Source: Paenibacillus sp. BJ-4 (GTDB lineage Bacteria > Bacillota > Bacilli > Paenibacillales > Paenibacillaceae). From it: a DNA stretch of 64,000 nucleotides. The translations under genes and the position numbers were made by a program. How positions within the stretch are numbered: the first letter of the stretch is position 1; each line of letters begins with the position of its first letter. The stretch lies in assembly GCF_020404765.1 (NCBI RefSeq), contig NZ_JAIVEM010000140.1:248001-312000 (forward strand), in the 5' to 3' direction. Positions 44,248 through 51,531 of the stretch are shown piece after piece. Under the pieces are notes generated by a model that did not search any database, was not told the DNA's origin, and worked only from the letters and a program-made list of their open reading frames with translations.

Positions 44248-45972
44248 ATGGCTACTTTGCGCTATAAGAATCCGGTGGTCCCCGGATTTTACCCTGATCC
44301 GAGCGTGATACGTGTCGGAGAGGATTATTACATGGCGGCAAGCTCATTTGAATATATGCCGGGCTTGCCGATTTTCCATAGCCGCAACCTGACGGATTGG
44401 CGGCAAATCGGGCACGCGTTGAACCGGCGCAGTCAGATTGATTTGTCGACACGGAAAAGCTCGGAAGGCATATATGCGCCTACACTGCGTTATCATCAGG
44501 GTGTATTTTACCTGATTACGACGGATGTGATGAGAATAGGCAATTTTTATATCACGTCTGTGGACCCCGCAGGAGCTTGGTCTGACCCGATCCGTATTCC
44601 TTATGGAAACATAGATCCTTCCCTGCTATTTGATGACGACGGGAAGGTGTATGTGACGGTTCAATCCGGGGCAGGTGCCGAATCGCATATTATTCAGTAT
44701 GAGATCGATATCGCTACAGGTCAGGCTTTGACAGAGCCTGTGGCGATTGCTCACGGGGATGGCGGCGTATGGACCGAAGGGCCGCATCTGTATCACATCG
44801 GCAGCCGTTATTATCTGCTCTGCGCCTGTGGCGGCACGGGGCGTGATCATCGGACACTCGTTTATCGAGCCGATGCCCCGTACGGTCCGTTCGAGCTTAT
44901 GAAAGAGCCGATGCTCACGCATAATGGTCTTCCGTCGCATCCGATTCAAAATACAGGTCACGCCGAGCTGATTGAGGACACCCGGGGCGACTGGTGGACT
45001 TTGTTCCTCGGCGTCCGTCCGGTGGTGGACGTGCGGCCTGTAGCTGACTGCGAAGAGGCCGCGCTCCAGGCCGAGGTGCCGTCCTCGTATAGCGTACTCG
45101 GACGCGAAACCTTTCTTGCACCCGTCCATTGGACAACGGACGGGTGGCCTGTGGCTGACAATAACACAGGCATGGTGCAATTGCACATGTCTGTAGACCG
45201 TCAGCCGCTCGGCCTTGCGGGGCAGGCGTGCGCGCTCGCTGCTGCGCAGCTTGCACCTGTACAGCCCGCTTCTGTACAGCGTCATAGCTGGCGCGATGAC
45301 TTTGGTGGTCAGCGGCTGGACTGCCGCTGGACGGCTCCGCGCAGGCTATGCGAGGTGAGCGCCAGCCTCAATGCACGTCCCGGCTGGCTGACGCTTACCG
45401 GCAATCGCCACACGCTGCTGGAGGAAGCGCCGAGCGTGTTTCTCGGCACCCGGTTGCGGCATCATCAGGTCACCGTCCGCAGTCGGCTCCATTTTCAACC
45501 GCAGCAGGCGGGCGAGGAAGCCGGGCTTGCAGTACGGCTTAACGAACGTGGTCACTTTACGCTGGGTGTCCGGCGGGTCGAAGACGGCGAAAGGCTTACC
45601 GTAGTGGCTTCGGTCACAGATCAGGGAAAACCGACTGTATTGGCCTCTGTACCCCTCCCGGTGGCTCCCGATATACAAAGCGGTGAAGGCGTGGAGTTTC
45701 GCATCTTATCCGATGCGTATCATTTTGCCTTATCTTATGCTATACGTCCGGGCAACTGGATGCCGCTTGCCACGGTGCCGGCTTATGTGGTCTCGCCTGA
45801 ACGCAATGGCGGTTTCACCGGAGCACTGATCGGCATGTACGCTACAATGAGCGTAGCCAGAGGGGAGTTGTCCGAATCACATTCCCCGTCACATACCGCC
45901 GTTGATCAAGCGGCACGTGTCACAGCAACCCCGGCCTATTTTGGATATTTCTCCTACGATGGTATGGATTAG
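44248..45972 (+). CDS. Beta-xylosidase / arabinofuranosidase, GH43
   Basis: 574 aa, no signal peptide, intracellular. The five-bladed propeller has the three catalytic acids: Asp in NPVVPGFYPDPSVI, Asp in YGNIDPSLLFDDDG and Glu in GGVWTEGPHLY; FEYMPGLPIFHSRNL is the standard substrate-pocket segment. The C-terminal ~200 residues form the beta-sandwich usual in GH43 xylosidases. AAAGGGAGAGC precedes the ATG. Last gene of the xylan operon, ending near a bidirectional terminator. It hydrolyses xylobiose and short xylo-oligomers; it may also act on arabinose side groups. Confidence 0.93.
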   Translation: MATLRYKNPVVPGFYPDPSVIRVGEDYYMAASSFEYMPGLPIFHSRNLTDWRQIGHALNRRSQIDLSTRKSSEGIYAPTLRYHQGVFYLITTDVMRIGNFYITSVDPAGAWSDPIRIPYGNIDPSLLFDDDGKVYVTVQSGAGAESHIIQYEIDIATGQALTEPVAIAHGDGGVWTEGPHLYHIGSRYYLLCACGGTGRDHRTLVYRADAPYGPFELMKEPMLTHNGLPSHPIQNTGHAELIEDTRGDWWTLFLGVRPVVDVRPVADCEEAALQAEVPSSYSVLGRETFLAPVHWTTDGWPVADNNTGMVQLHMSVDRQPLGLAGQACALAAAQLAPVQPASVQRHSWRDDFGGQRLDCRWTAPRRLCEVSASLNARPGWLTLTGNRHTLLEEAPSVFLGTRLRHHQVTVRSRLHFQPQQAGEEAGLAVRLNERGHFTLGVRRVEDGERLTVVASVTDQGKPTVLASVPLPVAPDIQSGEGVEFRILSDAYHFALSYAIRPGNWMPLATVPAYVVSPERNGGFTGALIGMYATMSVARGELSESHSPSHTAVDQAARVTATPAYFGYFSYDGMD

Positions 45973-46005
45973 ATCCGGAGGACAATTATTGATAGAAGCA
46001 GAAAA

Positions 46006-46053
46006 GCAGGCTGTCCTTCACATGTTTTGACATGTAAAAGGCAGCCTGCCTTG
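46006..46053. terminator. Bidirectional terminator between the GH43 and hxlB genes
   Basis: GCAGGCTGTCCTTCACATG and CATGTAAAAGGCAGCCTGC pair almost fully (19-bp stem, 6-nt loop) between convergent genes. Confidence 0.85.
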
Positions 46054-46074
46054 TTATTGCAGAGGTACAGGGCT

Positions 46075-46632
46075 CTATTCCAAATTGGCGTGTTGGCCAA
46101 ACATCGATTCGGATGTCAGCTTGCGCAGCTCCATCGTTTTGAGTACCAACGCGTCGCCATACAGCAGCAGGGTTTGCTCAAACAATGAGCCCATGGGCTG
46201 AATCGTCTGGTAATCCTTGTTGGCCGGGTCCTTGGGCGTGCCGGGCAGCTTGACGATGATGTCAGCCAGCTTGCCAATGGTGGACTCTGGCGAAGTGGTT
46301 AGAAGCGCCAGGGAGGCCCCGAGCTTCTTGGCTTTTTCCGCCATGGAGGTCAGGCTTTTGGTTTCACCGGAGCCTGAGCCTATCAGCAGCAGATCGCCTT
46401 TACCCAAGCCGGGAGTTACGGTTTCCCCAACCACATATGCTTGAATTCCCATATGCATAAGCCGCATTGCCAGCGAACGGACCATGAATCCTGAACGGCC
46501 CGCCCCGGCTATGAACACCTTGTTCGCAGCGGTGATGGAGTGAATCAGCTGTTCCGATTCCGCATCACTGATTAATTGTGGAACCAGTTGCAGCTCCTTG
46601 AGCACCCGGGATAAATATTGAGAGGTTTCCAT
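46075..46632 (-). CDS. hxlB: 6-phospho-3-hexuloisomerase
   Basis: 185 aa SIS-domain isomerase that turns hexulose-6-phosphate into fructose-6-phosphate, the second step of the ribulose monophosphate route for formaldehyde. Motifs: FIAGAGRSGFMVRSLAMRL, GKGDLLLIGSGSGET and the C-terminal PMGSLFEQTLLLYGDALV. It follows hxlA with a 5-bp gap. In Bacillus the pair serves formaldehyde detoxification. Confidence 0.95.
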   Translation of the reverse strand: METSQYLSRVLKELQLVPQLISDAESEQLIHSITAANKVFIAGAGRSGFMVRSLAMRLMHMGIQAYVVGETVTPGLGKGDLLLIGSGSGETKSLTSMAEKAKKLGASLALLTTSPESTIGKLADIIVKLPGTPKDPANKDYQTIQPMGSLFEQTLLLYGDALVLKTMELRKLTSESMFGQHANLE

Positions 46633-46637
46633 CGAAA

Positions 46638-47273
46638 TTAACCTTGTTTGATACGCTGTTGCATTTGGGAAGCCACAGCTTTTTTGTCGTCTTCGCCAGT
46701 GATTCCACCGCCGACAATAACCAAATCCGGTTGAGCCTTTACAACCTCAGCCAATGTGCTCAGCTTAATGCCGCCAGCCACGGCTGTTTTGGAGTTTTTC
46801 ACGACTTTTTTGACGGTTTGCAGAGCTTCGAACGGGCTTTGTCCTTCCGCTTGCAGATCGTAGCCTGTATGCACACAGATGTAGTCTACGCCGAGCGCGT
46901 CGATTTCTTTGGCGCGTTGCTCCAGGTTTTTAACGCCAATCATGTCCACCAGGATTTTTTTACCGCCCTGTTTTTTAGCCTCTTCCACTGCGCCTTTGAT
47001 CGTTGCATCCTCAGCTACAGCCAGAATTGTAACGATATCTGCACCGGCTTCCGATGCTTTCAGCACCTCATAACCGCCAGCATCCATAACTTTGAGGTCA
47101 GCAAGTACTTTCAGATTCGGGAATGCTTCTTTCATTGCTTTTACCGCATGAAGTCCTTCATTGATGACAATCGGCGTACCGATTTCAACGATATCAATAT
47201 ACGACTCTACTTCTTTTACCAATGCAATACCTTGCGGGATATCTACTAAGTCTAAAGCCAATTGAAGTTCCAT
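46638..47273 (-). CDS. hxlA: 3-hexulose-6-phosphate synthase
   Basis: 211 aa TIM barrel of the OMP decarboxylase superfamily; condenses formaldehyde with ribulose-5-phosphate. Motifs MELQLALDLVDI, VEIGTPIV, LADLKVMDAG and AVAGGIKL are diagnostic. AAGGAGTG lies about 13 bp before ATG 47273, a little far; a longer frame to 47405 has no better site. First gene of hxlAB. The regulator HxlR, adjacent in B. subtilis, is not present here. Confidence 0.95.
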   Translation of the reverse strand: MELQLALDLVDIPQGIALVKEVESYIDIVEIGTPIVINEGLHAVKAMKEAFPNLKVLADLKVMDAGGYEVLKASEAGADIVTILAVAEDATIKGAVEEAKKQGGKKILVDMIGVKNLEQRAKEIDALGVDYICVHTGYDLQAEGQSPFEALQTVKKVVKNSKTAVAGGIKLSTLAEVVKAQPDLVIVGGGITGEDDKKAVASQMQQRIKQG

Positions 47274-47717
47274 GTTATTAACTTCACTCCTTCGGTGAAT
47301 TTGTATTTGATCAACGGGTACATGTTCTGTTAAGTGTTGCTTATTCTTGGACTTCATGCACAGGTTTGATTGTAAGGCCCTAGTATCTGCTTGAAAAGTA
47401 CGCACTAATTCGTAACGTAGTTACCCAGACGATACTGTAGCTTTTAAAAAACCACTCGTGAGGAGGGGGGGCTACATCTCATCTTCTTGGCAGATTTCGC
47501 AGCAGGGAGCCGACTATTCACAGGCTGTATCCGTACACAGCAATGTCAGGTTGCAAAAAAATCAATGTAGCTAACATTGAATTGACTTCAAGTTAGTTTT
47601 TGACTATATTTGTAATATACTGGTATGAAAAATATAGAAGTTAGCAGCATAGCTGCCCTGAAGAATAGTGATTAGGCTAAGGGTAACCGTAATTTTCAGC
47701 TAGGGAGGCGGGTTTTA
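47274..47717. promoter_or_regulatory. Divergent control region of hxlAB and a quorum-sensing module
   Basis: 444 bp. GTAAC-GTA-GTTAC (47412-47424) is a palindrome of the kind bound by HxlR-type regulators and lies on the hxlA side. On the other side TTGACT (47582-47587) and TATATT (47605-47610), 17 bp apart, form a good promoter for the receptor gene at 47718. CTAACATTGAA and TTCAAGTTAG (47571-47596) form an imperfect inverted repeat over that -35. The ~100 bp between them shows nothing clear. Confidence 0.5.
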
Positions 47718-48593
47718 GTGGAAGAGGTCCTGAATCAAAGGGAAGCCATTTATTTGTTGTCGGACAGCCACGAACTTGATAAGGCTTGTGAGTTGTTTAG
47801 AATCAGCTACACACATAATGATTGGGATGAAGCGAACAAAGTTGCAGACTATATGCATACGTTGGCTGAGAGCCTGTATCATGCCCAACTGAGAAATGCT
47901 GCGGACGGCAAATACGAGACATTGGACACCAAACACCCGCTGGTGTTCTATTATGCTTACAGCTATCTGGCTAAATCTATTTATTATCAAAATAAGGGCA
48001 AATATCAAGAAGCCAGAGATTATATTATGAAGTACGGCGAAATGGGTTGGTTTATGGGGCTGGATCAGAACGGTCAAGAAGAAGTAGAGAGATTCCGTTT
48101 TCTCGCCAAAGCCAATTTATATACCGTAGAATTACTCTCGGGCAAAAGGGAGCTTCTGCCTGAATATGTTCAATTTCTTCACAATAATGACGAGGAAGTA
48201 CTTCCGGGGTTGATCGGTATTGCCGAAGCGGCTAATCTGAATAATTGGGATATCGATGATCTGTTAAACGATTTTGCCGATGATATTGAGATATTTGAAG
48301 GTTATGAAGATAGAGGGAACCGCGTATATTATTTAAAGTTGGTCAACCAGTTAGCCATTTACTATTTCAAAAAGCAGCAGTACACCATTGCCTTAAACTA
48401 TGTCCTTGTTTCCCTGCAATTCTCTGCTCATGTGGAAGCAGATGCTGATTTCAGGACGCTGGTTGCTCTGTTTGAGGCTTATCGAGATTGGGCAACAACG
48501 TCACAGCAAGAGCAATATCAAACCATTTTATTAAGGGGGCTTCATCATGAAAAAGGCATTAATCTCGGTAACTATGGTCTTGGCGTTTCTTAG
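47718..48593 (+). CDS. AimR/Alo-like TPR peptide receptor lacking a DNA-binding domain
   Basis: 291 aa, all-helical, soluble. It lacks any N-terminal HTH: the protein begins directly with the repeat region (YLLSDSHELDKACELFR). It is a clear paralogue of the 55394 protein (shared YLAKSI, LLSG---LL-EY, DDE--LPG, EAAN-N-W-ID, GNRVYY-KL-NQLAIY) and of the C-terminal half of the 57013 protein. Together they belong to the RRNPP-type receptors that bind short secreted peptides, most like AimR and the Alo receptors reported in P. polymyxa. The gene's 3' end overlaps a signal-peptide-bearing peptide gene. Without an HTH it must act on another protein, like Rap proteins, or be a decoy (inference). Confidence 0.8.
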   Translation: MEEVLNQREAIYLLSDSHELDKACELFRISYTHNDWDEANKVADYMHTLAESLYHAQLRNAADGKYETLDTKHPLVFYYAYSYLAKSIYYQNKGKYQEARDYIMKYGEMGWFMGLDQNGQEEVERFRFLAKANLYTVELLSGKRELLPEYVQFLHNNDEEVLPGLIGIAEAANLNNWDIDDLLNDFADDIEIFEGYEDRGNRVYYLKLVNQLAIYYFKKQQYTIALNYVLVSLQFSAHVEADADFRTLVALFEAYRDWATTSQQEQYQTILLRGLHHEKGINLGNYGLGVS

Positions 48594-48678
48594 TATTGCT
48601 CTTCCGGTGGTAAATGCAGCGGGAGGGTTAAAGCCCCTGCATCCTTCAAATCATGGTGTTTTTTCTCATCATGTTTAA
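48547..48678 (+). CDS. Pre-pro signalling peptide of the first module
   Basis: 43 aa. A Sec signal (MKKALISVTMVLAFLSIALP, cleavage after VVNA or near it) is followed by a 19-residue tail containing LHPSNHGVFSHHV. AGGGGG is 7 bp before the ATG, and the gene overlaps the receptor by 47 bp in another frame, the classic Rap-Phr/Alo arrangement. The NHGV core recurs in the peptide at 55387. The active peptide is probably cut from the C-terminal tail; the exact form is unknown. Confidence 0.75.
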   Translation: MKKALISVTMVLAFLSIALPVVNAAGGLKPLHPSNHGVFSHHV

Positions 48679-48721
48679 GCTTTGGGTTTCCGTGATGAGT
48701 TCCAGCAGGGGTTTTGTAAAT

Positions 48722-48772
48722 AAAGGGAGCACACTTTTACGCATATTGCGATCAGTGAGCTCCCCTTTTTTA
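48722..48772. terminator. Terminator between the peptide gene and pepT
   Basis: AAAGGGAGC-A-CACT ... AGTG-A-GCTCCCCTTTTTT; 10 paired bases around an A-A mismatch plus flanking A/T pairs. Serves the convergent genes. Confidence 0.75.
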
Positions 48773-48807
48773 TGTCGATTACTTATTTTACGATATAAGA
48801 TGTCAGA

Positions 48808-50067
48808 TTATTGGCCAGCTGCTGCATTGTTTCGCTTGCCGCGCTGTTCGAACAATTGAACGATTTCGACAATAACCTTGCTTGCAAGCACCATGTTGTC
48901 CACGGATACATATTCAAACTTCCCGTGATAGTTCTCTCCACCTGTAAAAATATTCGGTGTAGGCAGTCCCATATAGGACAGCTGTGAACCGTCTGTACCG
49001 CCGCGGATTGGCTTAATAATAGGCTCAATATTCAGCTTTTTCATGGCTTCATAAGCAATGTCCACGATATGTTTGACCGGCTCGATTTTTTCCTTCATGT
49101 TGTAATACTGATCTCTCAGCTCCAGTGTGATGCGATTTTCTCCGTAAGCGGCTTGCAGCTCTTTTACCACGTTCGTTATATAAGCCTTCCGGTTCTCAAA
49201 GTTGTTACGATCAAAATCACGGATAACATAGTGTAGTTTTGCATGTTCTGCCGTACCTGTAGTTTCCAGCAGATGGTAGAAGCCATCGTATCCGTCCGTA
49301 TATTCCGGGGCTTCGTCCGCAGGCAGACGGCTATGCAGTTCCATGGCGATTTTGGCAGCATGGATCATTTTGTTTTTAGCCGTACCGGGATGGACACTCA
49401 CCCCGTGGATGGTAATATGGGCGGCTGCCGCGTTGAAGCTCTCATACTCCAGTTCTCCGAGAGGGCCTCCATCCACGGTATAAGCATATTCAGCGCCAAA
49501 AGCAGCTACATCAAAGCGTTTCGGTCCTCTTCCAATCTCCTCGTCCGGTGTAAAGGCAACGCGGATCTTGCCATGTTGGATTTCCGGGTGATCTATCAGG
49601 TAGTGTACCGCTGTCATGATTTCTGCGATCCCGGCTTTGTTGTCTGCGCCAAGCAGGGTGGTACCGTCTGTGGTGATCAACGTGTGGCCTTTATATTGAG
49701 CCAGCTCGGGAAACTCACGTGGAGAAAGCACCACACCAAGCGATGCATTCAGCGTGATATCTCCTCCGTCATAATTTTCCGTCAGTTGCGGCTTTACCCC
49801 TGCGCCAGTCAGCTCGGTTGCCGTATCCAGGTGTGCGAGAAAGCCAATGACGGGAACCTCTTTATCCGTATTGGAAGGAAGGGTCGCCATCACATAACCG
49901 TTATCATCGATGGTTACGTCCGTCATACCGATGGCTTTCAATTCGCCCACCAGGAGATTGCCCAATGTAAGCTGTCCTGGTGTGGTGGGGCAGGTGTGGC
50001 TGCTTTCGTCGGATTGGGTATCTACCTGAACATAAGTAGTCAGGCGGTCAATCAGTTCCTGTTTCAT
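48808..50067 (-). CDS. pepT: Peptidase T (tripeptidase)
   Basis: 419 aa cytoplasmic zinc aminotripeptidase, M20B family. Metal ligands and catalytic residues: GFLAHLDTATE, TLLGADNKAGIAE, FTPDEEIGRGP, VDGGPLGE and the final His in TGGENYHGKFE; IRGGTDGSQLS is also conserved. AAGGAGGATATACAC precedes ATG 50067. It sits next to peptide signalling genes, but it is a housekeeping enzyme and a link is not implied. Confidence 0.96.
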   Translation of the reverse strand: MKQELIDRLTTYVQVDTQSDESSHTCPTTPGQLTLGNLLVGELKAIGMTDVTIDDNGYVMATLPSNTDKEVPVIGFLAHLDTATELTGAGVKPQLTENYDGGDITLNASLGVVLSPREFPELAQYKGHTLITTDGTTLLGADNKAGIAEIMTAVHYLIDHPEIQHGKIRVAFTPDEEIGRGPKRFDVAAFGAEYAYTVDGGPLGELEYESFNAAAAHITIHGVSVHPGTAKNKMIHAAKIAMELHSRLPADEAPEYTDGYDGFYHLLETTGTAEHAKLHYVIRDFDRNNFENRKAYITNVVKELQAAYGENRITLELRDQYYNMKEKIEPVKHIVDIAYEAMKKLNIEPIIKPIRGGTDGSQLSYMGLPTPNIFTGGENYHGKFEYVSVDNMVLASKVIVEIVQLFEQRGKRNNAAAGQ

Positions 50068-50268
50068 GTGTATATCCTCCTTGGTGTCATTACTGATATG
50101 ATGGGTATTCTTCAAAACGCTAATGATATGTATTTTATCATGATTGGCCTTATATATGAAAAAAATGGATTAGGCTTTTCAGATGACGGGTTGTGTTGCA
50201 TGGGTACGACGAGTAAGATAACAGTAAAAGAACGTAAAAATGAAGTAAAACGATTAAAGGAGTCTGCA

Positions 50269-51333
50269 ATGCCTACGTTAAAAGATATCGCTCAGGAGGC
50301 GGAGGTTTCTATTTCAACGGTCTCCCGAGTATTGAATTATGATGAAACACTGTCAGTGTCAGAGGAAACACGGCGTAAAATTTTTGAGGTTGCCGAACGG
50401 ATGAAATATACGACTGTTAAACGCAAAAATGGCGGTATCGGCCGTCAGCCCCGCAAAAAGGCGGAGGGGCCGATCCGACTGGGGATGGTACACTGGTTGA
50501 GTGCGTACCATGAATTGGAGGACCCTTATTATCTGTCCATCCGGTTTGGCGTGGAAAAAGAATGCCGCCAAAGCGGGGCGCAGCTGAAGCGTATTTTCAG
50601 ACGGGAAGATTTGGCAGCCCTGAAGACGTTGTCTGAAGGGCTGCACGGACTCATCGTGCTGGGGCATTTTAGCAGCCAAGAGGTTGAGCACATGCTGGAG
50701 CTGCCCATTCCTTGTGTCTTTCTGGATCACCCGGTGGAGCGCATGGGCGCAGACTATGTGGTCATTGACCTGGCGAGCGCTGCGGCTGACGCGCTTGATT
50801 ATTTGATGGACGCGGGCCATCGTCATATCGGATATGTGGGCATGGGGCGGGATGAGCAAGCTCATGATTCAGAACGGGCAGAACTGGATGCCCGCTATGA
50901 GACCTTTTTGCAGTACAAGGAGCAGTACGGATTATGCACATCGGATGACGTGCATGAATGCAGAGGAACAGCGGCGGACGGCTTTCTCGCGATGGAAGCC
51001 GCGATCCTGGCAGGCCCGGAACGTTTGCCTACGGCCTTCTTCATAGCGAGCGATTCAGTGGCTATTGGAGCATTGAAGGCACTGGAGCAGCATCACATTG
51101 CTGTCCCGGAACGTATCTCAATCGTTGGTTTCAATGATATTCCGACAGCCGAATATTTGACGCCATCCCTAACAACGGTCAAAACGTATACCGAACTGAT
51201 GGGGGAGACGGGCGTTCAGCTTTTGCTGCATACGGTGCGTAACGGTCCGAACGAGGTGGGACGCAAAGTCACTATTCCGACTGAGCTGATGATTCGCAAC
51301 AGCAGTGCACCGCTGTATACTCATTCAAATTAG
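50269..51333 (+). CDS. LacI family transcriptional regulator
   Basis: 354 aa. The HTH (TLKDIAQEAEVSISTVSRVLN) and hinge region are followed by a periplasmic-binding-protein-like sensor with GHRHIGYVGMG, PTAFFIASDSVAIGALKAL and SIVGFNDIPTAEYLTPSLTTV. AAAGGAG is 6 bp before ATG 50269; the open frame continues upstream but without coding character. It lies just upstream of a GH2 gene whose promoter carries a palindrome of the LacI/cre type, so it is the likely repressor of that gene. Confidence 0.93.
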   Translation: MPTLKDIAQEAEVSISTVSRVLNYDETLSVSEETRRKIFEVAERMKYTTVKRKNGGIGRQPRKKAEGPIRLGMVHWLSAYHELEDPYYLSIRFGVEKECRQSGAQLKRIFRREDLAALKTLSEGLHGLIVLGHFSSQEVEHMLELPIPCVFLDHPVERMGADYVVIDLASAAADALDYLMDAGHRHIGYVGMGRDEQAHDSERAELDARYETFLQYKEQYGLCTSDDVHECRGTAADGFLAMEAAILAGPERLPTAFFIASDSVAIGALKALEQHHIAVPERISIVGFNDIPTAEYLTPSLTTVKTYTELMGETGVQLLLHTVRNGPNEVGRKVTIPTELMIRNSSAPLYTHSN

Positions 51334-51352
51334 AAATAACAAATGGATTTAA

Positions 51353-51381
51353 GCAGCTCCGGTGTACCGGGGCTGTTTGTG
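51353..51381 (+). terminator. Terminator of the LacI gene
   Basis: CAGCTCCGG-TGTA-CCGGGGCTG hairpin (9 pairs with one G-T) followed by TTTGT. Confidence 0.65.
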
Positions 51382-51405
51382 CTATGGGCGAATACAAAAA
51401 TGGAA

Positions 51406-51434
51406 TTGACAATTACCTTGTAAATGCTTACATT
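51406..51434 (+). promoter_or_regulatory. GH2 promoter with overlapping operator
   Basis: TTGACA (51406-51411), 17 bp, TACATT (51429-51434). TGTAAATGCTTACA (51419-51432) fills the spacer and covers the -10; it is a near-palindrome fitting either CcpA (cre) or the adjacent LacI protein. Confidence 0.6.
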
Positions 51435-51531
51435 AAAAATATAATTATTTTACTAAGTTTTACTCGTTATTTTTACTTAAATATTTTACTATGGTATAAG
51501 TGTGAAAAATAAAAGGTTGAGGTGACTGCCC

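Noticed and set aside
49243..50268. In-frame extension upstream of the LacI gene that would make a 696-aa protein
   Set aside because: The extra part is antisense to pepT and lacks protein-like character; the AAAGGAG site fixes the start at 50269, directly before the canonical HTH.
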